Of a DNA stretch of 64,000 bases, positions 53,516-62,415 are shown piece after piece (within the stretch, counting starts at the first letter, position 1; the number at the start of each line of letters is the position of its first letter). A model generated the notes under the pieces. It saw only the letters and a program-made list of their open reading frames with translations, did no database searches and had not been told where the DNA came from. The DNA lies in NCBI GenBank assembly GCA_017991835.1, contig JAGOPY010000008.1:1-64000 (forward strand), given 5' to 3'. The stretch is from Bacteroidales bacterium. GTDB lineage: Bacteria; Bacteroidota; Bacteroidia; Bacteroidales; JAGOPY01. The translations under genes and the position numbers were made by a program.

Positions 53516-54715
53516 AAAAAAACCGCGATTCGCCTCATCCTGCTCTTCGGGATCATCAGCCTGCTGGGCGATATAATCTATGAAGGGGCAAGGGGAGTCA
53601 ACGGGCCGTACTTGCAAACCCTGGGGGCCAGCGCTGCCATCGTAGGTTTGGTGGCGGGCATCGGAGAACTGCTGGGCTATCTCATCCGGCTGGTCAGCGG
53701 ATATTTTTCGGATAAAACGAAGGCCCACTGGTTTTTCACCATTTTCGGCTACAGTTTCCTGATGGTCATCCCGTTACTGTCGCTTACCGGCTTGTGGCAG
53801 TTCGCCGCCATCTTCATGGTGCTGGAGCGGATCGGGAAGGGGATCAGGAGCCCGGCCAAGGATACGATCCTGTCGCAGGCCACCAAGCAGGTCGGAACGG
53901 GTTTTGGTTTTGCCATCGTGGAGTTTCTCGACCAGATAGGCGCTACGCTGGGGCCGCTGATATTCACATTTTTTTTCATGAGCATCGGCCCCGGCGAAAG
54001 ATCGGTTGCAGATTATCAACAGGGTTACAGCCTGCTCTGGTTTCCTTTTGTCGTACTGATAATGGTGCTTTTTACAGCGTTCTTTATGGTCAGAAATCCG
54101 GAAGAACTGGAGAAAGCCGTCGTTAAGAATCCCCTGCCGGATAAGATCACCCGCACTTTCTGGCTATACTGCATCTTCACCTTTGTCACCACCCTCGGCT
54201 TTCTGAATTTTGCCATCATCGGATACCATCTTAAGGCCAATAACATCGTTACCGACGCCCAGATCCCGCTGATGTATGCGCTGGCCATGGGGGTCGATGC
54301 CATCATCGGCCTGATCATCGGCAAATGGTACGACAGGCTCAAGTCAAAGCATAAAAACGACCATGCGGGATTGCTCCTGCTCATAGCCCTGCCCCTGATG
54401 ACCGCTCCTATTCCGCTCCTTTCCCTGTCTCCGGGCCTTCCCTTCATCATCACCGGAGTCATCCTCTGGGGCATTGTCATGGGAACGCATGAGACCATCA
54501 TGAAAGCGGGTATTGCGGATATTACGTCGATCCGGAAACGGGGAACGGGTTACGGGATCTTTAACATGTTGTACGGGATTGCGATTTTCATTGGCAGTGC
54601 GGCTGCCGGATTTTTATATGATTATTCGATCAATTTATTGATAACATTGATGATAATTGTTGAGATGGCTGCATTACCGGTATTTTTTATTTTGAGAAAA
54701 CATTTGTTAAATTAA
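53501..54715 (+). CDS. MFS transporter
   Basis: A 404-residue protein with about 11-12 hydrophobic helices and MFS marks: GYFSDKTKAHW in the loop between helices 2 and 3, and IGKGIRSPAKDTILSQA, a region common in MFS antiporters. The substrate is unknown. No ATG lies near the true N-terminus: an in-frame stop TGA at 53495 forces TTG at 53501 (or a CTG at 53513) inside a TTGAACC repeat. The first residues may have been replaced by the repeat. Confidence 0.85.
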   Translation: MNLELKKTAIRLILLFGIISLLGDIIYEGARGVNGPYLQTLGASAAIVGLVAGIGELLGYLIRLVSGYFSDKTKAHWFFTIFGYSFLMVIPLLSLTGLWQFAAIFMVLERIGKGIRSPAKDTILSQATKQVGTGFGFAIVEFLDQIGATLGPLIFTFFFMSIGPGERSVADYQQGYSLLWFPFVVLIMVLFTAFFMVRNPEELEKAVVKNPLPDKITRTFWLYCIFTFVTTLGFLNFAIIGYHLKANNIVTDAQIPLMYALAMGVDAIIGLIIGKWYDRLKSKHKNDHAGLLLLIALPLMTAPIPLLSLSPGLPFIITGVILWGIVMGTHETIMKAGIADITSIRKRGTGYGIFNMLYGIAIFIGSAAAGFLYDYSINLLITLMIIVEMAALPVFFILRKHLLN

Positions 54716-54723
54716 TATAACCT

Positions 54724-54803
54724 TAGTGAAACTCTGTGTAATCTGTGGTGAATATTTCTTTTGCACCACAGATTACACGGATTTACACAGAGTAAACACA
54801 GAG
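54724..54803. repeat. Dispersed repeat forming an inverted pair (ACACAGAG type)
   Basis: CTCTGTGTAATCTGTGGTG pairs with CACCACAGATTACACGGA about 20 bases later (nearly perfect), followed by TTTACACAGAGTAAACACAGAG. Related copies lie near 57,115 and 59,580. It fills the spacer before the class IV PLP gene. Confidence 0.7.
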
Positions 54804-54829
54804 TAAGAACCTCAACACTTAAAATCGCT

Positions 54830-55654
54830 ATGGACAATAATCAATGCTATATCAACAATAAATTCCTCGATTACCCGGAAGCCGTGCTCCATATTTCCGA
54901 CCTGGGGCTGCAAAGGGGGTATGGCATTTTCGATTATTTCCTGGAGATGGACGGCCGGATACCCTTCTACGAAGATTATCTCGACCGATTTTACCACTCA
55001 GCAGAGATGATGCATTTGCAGGTGCCATTAACCAGAGAACTATTGAAGGAGAAAATCTCCTTTATTCTGAAAAGCAACGGTTTCGGCAGATCTGGGATTA
55101 AACTGCTTCTCACGGGAGGCTATTCGGATGACCTTTATTCGCCGGTTTCGTCCAATTTCATGATCATCAACATTCCGATGAAGCACGATCCGTGTGAATT
55201 CAGCGACGGCGTGAAGCTGCTGACATTGGAGTACGGAAGATGGTGGCCGGAGGTCAAAACGACATTTTATCTTCCATCCCTCGTTATGGACAAACGGTTG
55301 AAAGATAAGGGAGCCATTGAGGTTTTATATTATCAAAACGGTCTTGTTACAGAAACGACCAGGGCCAATTTCTTCCTGGTAAAAGACGGAATTTTGATTA
55401 CGGCAGGAGATGGGGTGTTGAAAGGAATTACACGAAAGCATGTCATCCAGGTTGGGAAAGAAATATTGCCGGTAGAGGAGCGACCGGTTCACCTTGAAGA
55501 AATCCGGATTTGTGACGAGGCTTTCATTACAGGTACATCCAAACATATTATGCCGGTTGTGGAAATCGACGAAAAGGTAATCGGGAATGGAAAACCGGGA
55601 GACTGGACGCGCAAGATCTCGGAGGCTTTTGAAAGCTACTATAAGATAATATGA
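54830..55654 (+). CDS. Class IV PLP-dependent aminotransferase or lyase
   Basis: A 274-residue protein of the branched-chain aminotransferase/aminodeoxychorismate lyase fold. PLP Lys143 lies in EVKTTFYLPSLVM; LVTETTRANFFLVKDG near 187-202 and GVLKGITRKHVIQVG near 207-221 bind the cofactor phosphate. ATG at 54830 gives MDNNQCYINNKF; an upstream ATG lies inside the ACACAGAG repeat. The substrate (branched-chain amino acid, D-amino acid or aminodeoxychorismate) cannot be separated by eye. Confidence 0.85.
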   Translation: MDNNQCYINNKFLDYPEAVLHISDLGLQRGYGIFDYFLEMDGRIPFYEDYLDRFYHSAEMMHLQVPLTRELLKEKISFILKSNGFGRSGIKLLLTGGYSDDLYSPVSSNFMIINIPMKHDPCEFSDGVKLLTLEYGRWWPEVKTTFYLPSLVMDKRLKDKGAIEVLYYQNGLVTETTRANFFLVKDGILITAGDGVLKGITRKHVIQVGKEILPVEERPVHLEEIRICDEAFITGTSKHIMPVVEIDEKVIGNGKPGDWTRKISEAFESYYKII

Positions 55655-55705
55655 TTTATTCTAACAGATTCCTCTCCGCTATTTGTCTCTTTCGAACTGG
55701 CTGCT

Positions 55706-55730
55706 TCATTCTGAGCGGAGCGAAGAATCT
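55706..55730. repeat. Dispersed element ATTCTGAGCGGAGCGAAGAAT
   Basis: A short element with terminal ATTCT/AGAAT palindromic ends lies at the end of the class IV PLP gene's spacer, directly against the stop of the convergent T9SS gene. Similar GAGCGGCGCAGCGG and CTTCG pieces appear near 63,510. Confidence 0.5.
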
Positions 55731-57052
55731 TAATCCAGCCTGACAAATCTCCCATTGCATAACTTTTTCTCTCCCTCTAATCTTACAAAATAAATCCCCG
55801 GCGGTAGACAGGAAATATCAATTTCAGTAACAGGACCAGTTACAGTTTGTTTGAAAAGCTCTTGCCCGTTGGTGTTGAGAATGGAAATTTGAGATTGAGG
55901 GGATGGCGATTCTGACCGGATAGTGATCTTATCCGATGCAGGATTGGGAGTGATGATCAGTGTATTTTCCTTAAAGATAAATTCTTCCACATTTACGCTG
56001 CATTCCTGAAGGACCTCATCTTTATCCATGCAACCCGAATTATTGGTGGTAATATTGTTGTGCGAATACCCGAACGGCCCGGCCAGGTAAGCACAAACCG
56101 ACTGAATATCGCAATCCGAAAGCAATGGGTTGGTGCTGATGACCAGGAAACTGATCAAACCGGTGTCGAGCTGCCAGAGGCTTGAAATGTCGGTCAGCAG
56201 ATCATTCCTGACGATGCTTATGGCGCCATCGACTGCCACAAGCGAATTGAGCCCTTCCAGGGTTGGCAGTGAAGTGTTGTCATGGATTTCAAGGGTACCA
56301 TCGAGGGAATGGATGTTGAACAATGGTTCCAGACTGGTTATGTCAGTTCCTTCGATATGAAATGTTCCTTTCAGATCGATGCAGCCGGGATAATTACCAG
56401 GGAATGCATTGATTTCGTCCTGGCTGAAAAAGTAGTATTCGCCGAAAGGCAGGCATGATAATGTAATTCCACACTGTGAAGCGATTTCAGGAGGATTGTT
56501 ACATCCAGCGCCATTGTTATATATGATGACTTTTCCTGTGGGGTTGGCCAGGAAACCGCATATAAAAGGACTGGCACAAACCGACAGTGCCGGGTTGCCT
56601 GTTATCCGTAGTGCAGAAACCAACAAAGGCAAGATACCTCCCAGTGCTGTAATGTCGCTCAGCACCGGATTATTGCTGATAAACACATCGCCTTCAACAA
56701 CGCCCAGCGAATTAATGCCATTGAGGTTTGACAGGAGCGGATTGTTACTGATCAACAGCGAGCTGCCGATAAACGACAAAGAGCTCAACCCGCTGAGGTC
56801 ATCCAGTGAGCCGTTATTGCTGATATACAGATGACCTCCGATCTGGGTCAGTACACTGAGCCCGTTCAGGTTGGTGATCCCCGAACCGCTGATCTCCACA
56901 TCGCCTTCTATTTCGGTACAGCCCGGATAGTCTGCCTGGAAATTGTCGATCTGTGACTGGTTGGTAAAGTCGATGCCATCGGGCAGGCAGGACTGGGAAA
57001 AGCCTTCAATAATCGAAAGCTTTAACGCGATAAGAAAGATGATTTTTTTCAT
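55730..57052 (-). CDS. Secreted leucine-rich/L-domain-like T9SS protein
   Basis: A 440-residue exported protein (signal MKKIIFLIALKLSIIEGFSQ). Two tandem arrays of receptor-L-domain-like turns (about 45-150 and 225-300) show repeats such as LNGLSVLTQIGGHLYISNN and LSGLSSLSFIGSSLLISNN, each opening with a YPGC..EGDV or YPGC..KGTF unit. Conserved cysteines flank the turns (ASPFICGFLANP, DIQSVCAYLAGP). It ends with a type A sorting domain (LIITPNPASDKI, LPPGIYFVRL). Probably a surface adhesion or recognition protein. Confidence 0.85.
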   Translation of the reverse strand: MKKIIFLIALKLSIIEGFSQSCLPDGIDFTNQSQIDNFQADYPGCTEIEGDVEISGSGITNLNGLSVLTQIGGHLYISNNGSLDDLSGLSSLSFIGSSLLISNNPLLSNLNGINSLGVVEGDVFISNNPVLSDITALGGILPLLVSALRITGNPALSVCASPFICGFLANPTGKVIIYNNGAGCNNPPEIASQCGITLSCLPFGEYYFFSQDEINAFPGNYPGCIDLKGTFHIEGTDITSLEPLFNIHSLDGTLEIHDNTSLPTLEGLNSLVAVDGAISIVRNDLLTDISSLWQLDTGLISFLVISTNPLLSDCDIQSVCAYLAGPFGYSHNNITTNNSGCMDKDEVLQECSVNVEEFIFKENTLIITPNPASDKITIRSESPSPQSQISILNTNGQELFKQTVTGPVTEIDISCLPPGIYFVRLEGEKKLCNGRFVRLD

Positions 57053-57111
57053 AAAATCCGGATAAAAATTTTTTGAATAAAAATAATGATAAAATTGTTC
57101 TGAAGATTGTT

Positions 57112-57156
57112 TTCACCACCGAGTACACAGATTTGCACAGAGTTGCACGGAGTAAA
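57112..57156. repeat. Dispersed repeat (CACAGAGTTGCACGGAG type)
   Basis: CCACCGAGTACACAGATTTGCACAGAGTTGCACGGAG is a degenerate run of 11-mers, in the divergent spacer between the L-domain gene and the L,D-transpeptidase gene. It matches the copies near 54,770 and 59,580. Confidence 0.6.
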
Positions 57157-57209
57157 ATAGAATATTTGTCCGCCGGATCAATTAATAGTAAAATCAATAA
57201 GAAAAAAAC

Positions 57210-57217
57210 TATTTTTG
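57210..57217 (+). promoter_or_regulatory. -7 element for the first L,D-transpeptidase
   Basis: TATTTTTG is a perfect TAnnTTTG 27 bases before the chosen ATG. No clear TTTG is seen at the expected distance upstream. Confidence 0.4.
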
Positions 57218-57244
57218 GCTTCCTGAAAATTGATTCGGAAATCC

Positions 57245-57940
57245 ATGTTCAACCTCACTGCCATCTGCCTGACTTTGTTGCTGTTTGTCAGCAATCCGAA
57301 GGAATTCCTGGATAAATCGGTGCCGGATACGCTGAAAGAGGATTTTACTTACCTGGTGGAGGACTACTACAATAATCTTTATCATGAAACAGGCCTGGAA
57401 GGGAAGCTGGATTACAGTATTTTCCGGAGGGCATTGGTTGGTATTTCATTGCTCGACGCCCCTCGCAAAGATATCCTGACCATCATCGATTACACCAAGC
57501 CGTCGAGTGCACGCCGTTTCTTTGTTATTGACCTGGTGAACGGCAAATTGCTTTACCAGACGCTGGTAGCACATGGTAAAAACTCCGGTGAGATAAGCTG
57601 CAACCGTTTTTCCAACCGGGAACACTCGTTGCAGAGCAGCCCGGGATTTTTTCTTACAGCGGAGTCATACAGCGGGCGGCACGGTTATTCATTGCGCCTT
57701 GACGGGATGGAACCGGGGCTGAATGACCAGGCCCGTGAGCGGGCTATCGTTATTCACGGCGCCGATTATGTCTGCCAGCGTTATGTGGATGATTTCGGGT
57801 ATATCGGCCGCAGCTTCGGTTGCCCTGCACTTCCGCTCGAACTGAACCAAACCATTATCGATCTTATCAAAGGGGGAAGCTGCCTTTACGTTCACAGCTC
57901 CGACAAGAATTATTTCGATCTTACGACTATTTGCGATTAA
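57245..57940 (+). CDS. L,D-transpeptidase catalytic-domain protein (YkuD_2 type)
   Basis: A 231-residue exported protein with a short hydrophobic N-terminus (MFNLTAICLTLLLFVSN). The catalytic domain (about 70-225) has FFVIDLVNGKLLYQTLVAHG, IVIHGADYV near 168-176, and the nucleophile Cys193 in GRSFGCPALP, which replaces the SHGCIR form. YkuD_2 members form or trim peptidoglycan cross-links. ATG at 57245 is used; a TTG at 57230 would add five residues. Its stop overlaps the stop of the opposing L,D-transpeptidase within TTAA. Confidence 0.85.
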   Translation: MFNLTAICLTLLLFVSNPKEFLDKSVPDTLKEDFTYLVEDYYNNLYHETGLEGKLDYSIFRRALVGISLLDAPRKDILTIIDYTKPSSARRFFVIDLVNGKLLYQTLVAHGKNSGEISCNRFSNREHSLQSSPGFFLTAESYSGRHGYSLRLDGMEPGLNDQARERAIVIHGADYVCQRYVDDFGYIGRSFGCPALPLELNQTIIDLIKGGSCLYVHSSDKNYFDLTTICD

Positions 57941-59565
57941 CGCATCACCTGGTCCAGTTCTCTTAAAACATCTGCATCCCTTTCGTAAATATCCGGCACA
58001 AAAAACAACCGGTTATTCCTGTCGATACCGCAGGTCCAGTATAGCAAAAGGATATCGAGCGGTTCGGGAAGATTAACGCGGGTTGTTTCATGGGTTTTAA
58101 GGATTTCCATAATCTTTTTGCGGTCATGATCAGTAGTTTCAAGCAGCTTCACTGCCAGGTCGACCGGATTTTTCACCCGGATACAGCCATGGCTGTAGGC
58201 GCGGCTGGCCCGGCTGAACAGGCTCTTCGAAGGGGTGTCGTGAAGATAGATATCGTATTCATTGGGGAACATGAACTTCATTTCGCCCAGCGAGTTCCAG
58301 GGCCCCGGTTCCTGCCTGACGATATAGGGAAATTTTGAAGGGCTCAGGTTCTTGAAGTCAAGTGACGACGTTTCAATCAGGTTGCCTTTTGAATCCAGCA
58401 GCACCATATGATTTTTTTCGAGGTATGTTGAATCCTTTTTCAGCTTGGGAATTGTCTCATTTTTTACAATCGACCGGGGCTGGGTCCATGTGGGGTTGAA
58501 CTCGATATAGCGCATTTTATCGCGAAAAACGGGTGTTTTGCTCAATGATTTACCGACCACAACCGGCGTATAGTGGACGACCTGGTTGCTATCCACCATC
58601 ATCAGCCAGAAAGCGGCGATATTCACCAGGATATATTTTCGGGGCATATTGCCGGCGACCCAGCGGACCCTTTCCAGGTTGATCCGGATCGATTCGATTC
58701 TTTTTTCGACCGGCACGTTCAATTCGCGGAAGGTACCTGCACCGATGATCCCATCGACGAACTGCCCGTGGCTGGCCTGGAATGCCTTGATATCCTGTTC
58801 AAGAGGCTCATCGTATTTTGCAGATGAGATGGAGTCTCGCTGAGTAAGTTCCCCGGTGATACGAAGTCTATTTCTGATAGCCGGAATACGGGAATCGGTG
58901 GCGCCGGGCTCAATCTTCCCACCTCCGGCGATGGCCGGCCATCCCCCCTGGGCAGCAATCCGGCGGTATTTCTCCAGCGCCGTCAGCAGCGAATCGTACA
59001 GGTTCATATCGGGGCGGAGTTCTTTCAGCCTTGCAGGGATCTCCCTGGCGGTGATATGACCTTTCAGCGTTAAGGCATTCAGGTCGGGGATAGGGGCGTA
59101 GCCATAGTTCCATGTTGGCAACAATGAAACGGGATCGATTTTACCGCGGAGGAGGTGGTTGGCCAGGAAGATAATGCCATCGGTCAACAGCAGGTCGAGA
59201 TCGGCGAATTGATCCGGGCCGGGCGAGGTTTGACCGCGAGGGGATGTGAGTTCCGATTGCAGGGTGGTTATGGCGATCAGGTGATAATCGCCCGGGAGCA
59301 GCCCGTCGTTGTATGAATCCCGGATACCGGAAATTGCGTCGAGAATATATTCCGGTTTATTCCAGAATGGATGATAATCGTTTTTCTGATAAAGGTTCGT
59401 GATATACTCAATGCTGTGGATCTTTTCTCCGGCAATTTTGAGGTCTTTATCCACGGCGAGTTGTTCCAGTTTTGATTTGATGACATCCGGGACATCGCTG
59501 GAGTGGACGGGGGTGAGTGTAGCAGTCAGAAACGTTAATAGGATGAGGGAAATAAGAGTTTTCAT
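57937..59565 (-). CDS. L,D-transpeptidase, YcbB/LdtD-like
   Basis: Makes 3-3 cross-links in peptidoglycan in the periplasm. The 542-residue product has a signal peptide (ends VHSS), an N-terminal scaffold region, a peptidoglycan-binding region (about 235-275, EQDIKAFQASHGQFVDGIIG) and a YkuD domain (about 300-490) with the catalytic block SHGCIRVKNP, Cys461. The domain order and length (LdtD of E. coli is 615) agree. Tail to tail with another L,D-transpeptidase (stops overlap at 57937-57940). Confidence 0.92.
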   Translation of the reverse strand: MKTLISLILLTFLTATLTPVHSSDVPDVIKSKLEQLAVDKDLKIAGEKIHSIEYITNLYQKNDYHPFWNKPEYILDAISGIRDSYNDGLLPGDYHLIAITTLQSELTSPRGQTSPGPDQFADLDLLLTDGIIFLANHLLRGKIDPVSLLPTWNYGYAPIPDLNALTLKGHITAREIPARLKELRPDMNLYDSLLTALEKYRRIAAQGGWPAIAGGGKIEPGATDSRIPAIRNRLRITGELTQRDSISSAKYDEPLEQDIKAFQASHGQFVDGIIGAGTFRELNVPVEKRIESIRINLERVRWVAGNMPRKYILVNIAAFWLMMVDSNQVVHYTPVVVGKSLSKTPVFRDKMRYIEFNPTWTQPRSIVKNETIPKLKKDSTYLEKNHMVLLDSKGNLIETSSLDFKNLSPSKFPYIVRQEPGPWNSLGEMKFMFPNEYDIYLHDTPSKSLFSRASRAYSHGCIRVKNPVDLAVKLLETTDHDRKKIMEILKTHETTRVNLPEPLDILLLYWTCGIDRNNRLFFVPDIYERDADVLRELDQVMR

Positions 59566-59576
59566 ATTGTTTTTTA

Positions 59577-59617
59577 ATCACAGAGTACATGGAGTTTCAC
59601 AGAGGGGCACGGAGTCT
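59577..59617. repeat. Dispersed repeat (CACAGAG/CACGGAG type)
   Basis: CACAGAGTACATGGAG, TTTCACAGAG and GGGCACGGAG lie in the spacer between the L,D-transpeptidase and PPK2 genes, a degenerate form of the copies near 54,770 and 57,115. Confidence 0.55.
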
Positions 59618-59620
59618 GGA

Positions 59621-60517
59621 TCATTCATTCAGCAGGGCCTGGCGGGCGGTGTCGAGATCGGCCAGTTTTTTCTTGTCTAGCTTTGGGTATTCCAGGTCGA
59701 GTGAGGCCAGGGCATCGATCACCGCACCGGCGACGACAGTGCGGGCAAACCATTTGTTATCGGCCGGAACGACGAACCAGGGAGCATTTTCGGTGGATGT
59801 ATTCCGGATCATCTCTTCGTAGGCCTCCATATACTGGTCCCAGTACTGGCGTTCCTTTACATCGTTGAGAGAGAATTTCCAGTTTTTATCCGGGTTATCG
59901 AGCCGTTCGAGGAACCTTTTTTTCTGTTCTTTTTTAGAAACGTGGAGGAAGAATTTCCGCACGATGGTTCCATTGCGATGAAGGTATTTTTCAAGGTTAT
60001 TGATGTCAGTATAACGTTTTTCGAAGATATTGTTACCTGTTTTTGGCAGTCGCTGGCCGGCCAGGAATTCGGGGTGGACTTTTACCACGAGGACCTCTTC
60101 GTAGTACGACCGGTTAAAGATGCCGAACCGGCCCCGTTCGGGAAGGTTTTTGGTGCAACGCCACAGGAAGTCGTGGTCGAGTTCCTCTTGCGAAGGGGCT
60201 TTGAACGAAAAGACCTGGCATCCCTGCGGGTTGATACCGGAGAAGACGTATTTAATGGCGCCGTCTTTGCCGGCGGCGTCCATCGCCTGGAAGATGAGCA
60301 GGACGCTCCAGCGGTCGTCGGCATAGAGTTTTTCCTGCAACTCACGGAGGATTTTAACACCTTCATCCAGGGCCTCTTTAAAAATCTCCTTGTCGCCTTT
60401 GGTAAAATCGCCTGTATCACCCGGATCGAAATGTTTCAGTTTAAACCCCTTACCATCCTTAATACAGTATGGTTCAATCATTTTCCGGATACGGTCGAGT
60501 TGTTTTGGAGAGGGCAT
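59621..60517 (-). CDS. ppk2: Polyphosphate kinase 2 family protein
   Basis: Transfers phosphate between polyphosphate and nucleotides. The 298-residue product has Walker A QAMDAAGKDG (Asp80, Lys84), the Walker B-like FNRSYYEEVLVVKVHPEFL and a lid region with Arg-rich VSKKEQKKRFLERLDNP. Class I-III cannot be separated by eye; the single-domain length of about 300 fits an NDP or NMP kinase type. Downstream of the two small secreted genes by 33 bases. Confidence 0.92.
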   Translation of the reverse strand: MPSPKQLDRIRKMIEPYCIKDGKGFKLKHFDPGDTGDFTKGDKEIFKEALDEGVKILRELQEKLYADDRWSVLLIFQAMDAAGKDGAIKYVFSGINPQGCQVFSFKAPSQEELDHDFLWRCTKNLPERGRFGIFNRSYYEEVLVVKVHPEFLAGQRLPKTGNNIFEKRYTDINNLEKYLHRNGTIVRKFFLHVSKKEQKKRFLERLDNPDKNWKFSLNDVKERQYWDQYMEAYEEMIRNTSTENAPWFVVPADNKWFARTVVAGAVIDALASLDLEYPKLDKKKLADLDTARQALLNE

Positions 60518-60550
60518 AGCAATTGATTTTTGGCCGGGTAAAGATAGTAA

Positions 60551-61606
60551 TTACAATTTAATGATATAAGCAAGTTTTACGAATGCCGGGCGGTTATCGA
60601 CAGGTTGACCGGCTCCGGTAGCAAAGGTTGTGCCTTCATGCGAGTGTTTACCATCTGCGGAACATGCAGCACCATGGTTATGAGAACCTGATAAATCAAT
60701 TGAAGCCGAATGAGTATGGTTGCCACTATAAGAAGTGCTCGTTGAAGATGGCGGATTTGTTCCGGCTTCAACATATTGTGCATCATATCCTTCATATCCG
60801 GCCAATCCGTATCCATCGGGGAATTGCCAGAAACCATTGGAATTATAGGTGTGCTTGTGTTCGCCGCTGCTTTGGATACTTATATTATGGTTGTGAGAAC
60901 CTCCATTATTCACAGTGATCGTATGGGTGTGCTGGCCTGCTTCTTCTGAGGTGAAGTCATGAGTGTGTGATGGTAACTGGCTTGTGGTAAGCGTCAGAGA
61001 ATTTGTTCCACCGGTTGTTTCCAGTTGCGAGACCGAACTCGTTCCCAAAACAAACCTGTCGGTCAGATCGGGAGTGCCGTTCTTACCGTTGCAAAGAGCC
61101 CAGCCCGATAACGTTCCCTTACCTAAACCGGTATTGTCGAAGTTCCAATCCCCCGAATATATGATTATCGAACCTTCCGGCATGGAAGAACCGGCGTATA
61201 ACGCATAGGGTACGCTCAGCAGTTCACTGGTGCCCGCAATGGTATAATTCGTGCCCCCGGCCGGATCTGTTTCGGTCTTAATAAAATACGGGCCATCAGA
61301 CCAGTCTATTTCTGAGAATTCACCGTAAACCACGGTACCATCACCGATCTTTAATGTAACCAGTCCATTGGCGTTTGTCAAAGCCTGGTGAAATTCTACA
61401 TATACGGATCCGCCGAATTCACTCCCCTGGATGATCTGTACACGGACCCCAATCATGTTGCTTTTGATCAGTCCGCCATTTTCATCGCGGACTACGGCCT
61501 GGTAACTCATTTTTTGGGGCACCTGGGCTTTTATTGTATTGAGCAGACCGGAAACGGATAGAATGAACGTCATTATTACAACTATCCTGATGTAACTTGT
61601 TTTCAT
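60551..61606 (-). CDS. Secreted protein with phage-collar-like His-rich repeats
   Basis: A 351-residue exported protein (signal ends IKAQ). The N-terminal segment MSYQAVVRDENGGLIKSNMI is a common Bacteroidota secreted-protein module. Residues about 140-195 (GSIIIYSGDW to GWALCNGKNGTPDLTDRFVLG) match the phage tail-collar module, followed by G-x-H-x-H repeats: SHTHDF, QHTHTI, SHNHNI, EHKHTY, NHTHSA, SHNHGA, KHSHEG. In phage fibres such histidines bind iron in a trimer. No other phage gene is nearby, so a host surface fibre is more likely. No T9SS domain. Confidence 0.75.
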   Translation of the reverse strand: MKTSYIRIVVIMTFILSVSGLLNTIKAQVPQKMSYQAVVRDENGGLIKSNMIGVRVQIIQGSEFGGSVYVEFHQALTNANGLVTLKIGDGTVVYGEFSEIDWSDGPYFIKTETDPAGGTNYTIAGTSELLSVPYALYAGSSMPEGSIIIYSGDWNFDNTGLGKGTLSGWALCNGKNGTPDLTDRFVLGTSSVSQLETTGGTNSLTLTTSQLPSHTHDFTSEEAGQHTHTITVNNGGSHNHNISIQSSGEHKHTYNSNGFWQFPDGYGLAGYEGYDAQYVEAGTNPPSSTSTSYSGNHTHSASIDLSGSHNHGAACSADGKHSHEGTTFATGAGQPVDNRPAFVKLAYIIKL

Positions 61607-61617
61607 GGCTATAGAAT

Positions 61618-62103
61618 TTATTGGTTTTTAATGATTTTGAATGTTTTTAAACTTTGTCCTCTATCCGATACCTTAAGGAAATAGTACGACGAAGGCAGAT
61701 CACGCATGGAAATAGTGGTCAACCGGTCTTGGATCTTTTGTGATTGCAGTAACTTACCGGTCAGGTCATAGAGTTCATAATCAAGGTTTTCCAGGTTATA
61801 ATTGTCGATTTTCAGCCTGATAAAATCTGAAGTCGGATTTGGATAAGCAATACATTGCAGCTCAATTCCTTCGGCATCTTCAACCCCAAGGGAAATAAAC
61901 TCAAAGGGTTGTTGAACGCCTTTAATAGTGCTTCCAGTGTAACCCTGATCGATCGTATAAGCCACCTGACCGATCGTGAAACTGACGGTACCGCCTCCGC
62001 CTGTAACTTCGCCACCCGATGCGGAGACGCATTCCTGGGCAATCAGGTTTGTTTGCCAGGCAAGAATGACAAGAACAATCGGAAATTTTAAATACTTTTT
62101 CAT
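61618..62103 (-). CDS. Small T9SS-sorted secreted protein
   Basis: A 161-residue exported protein (signal ends LIAQ). The region GGGGTVSFTIGQVAYTIDQG is a common Bacteroidota module near the N-terminus, and VQQPFEF follows. The rest is a type A sorting domain (CIAYPNPTSDFIRLKI, LYDLTGKLLQSQ, LPSSYYFLKV). Little beyond secretion can be read. Located 11 bases upstream of the collar-like protein gene, so the two are probably co-expressed. Confidence 0.8.
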   Translation of the reverse strand: MKKYLKFPIVLVILAWQTNLIAQECVSASGGEVTGGGGTVSFTIGQVAYTIDQGYTGSTIKGVQQPFEFISLGVEDAEGIELQCIAYPNPTSDFIRLKIDNYNLENLDYELYDLTGKLLQSQKIQDRLTTISMRDLPSSYYFLKVSDRGQSLKTFKIIKNQ

Positions 62104-62200
62104 GGATCAGAATTTTAAGTTGGACATCTGTTCTATTGTTTGAATTCACATGTCTGTACCAAAGTCACATAAACCTTTTCCATCAGATATATGAAAAGGA

Positions 62201-62272
62201 TTATGATACCTGGATAATGATCAGTGTGACAAAAAATGCAATGATGGCGATAATAAGAAACAGCTTTTTCAT
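62201..62272 (-). CDS. Possible 23-residue membrane peptide
   Basis: A short frame on the minus strand reads MKKLFLIIAIIAFFVTLIII then QVS. Two lysines are followed by a single hydrophobic helix, the form of a small membrane protein. It lies in the 312-base spacer between two divergent secreted-protein genes and upstream of the small T9SS gene. No promoter or ribosome site was seen. It is too short for confident calling. Confidence 0.35.
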   Translation of the reverse strand: MKKLFLIIAIIAFFVTLIIIQVS

Positions 62273-62415
62273 GGCATTGGTTTTTGTGGTGGATGTAGGG
62301 TGGAGAGAGAATGTAACAGGAAAGAAATTTTTTGCTGTATGGGGCCGGGTGTTACATAATCCAATCCCGATACATATACCCGAAAATCAAACCTCAAACC
62401 TAAAAAAGAAACGTC

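Noticed and set aside
60551..61606. Prophage tail gene
   Set aside because: No other phage genes; signal peptide and T9SS neighbour point to a host secreted protein.
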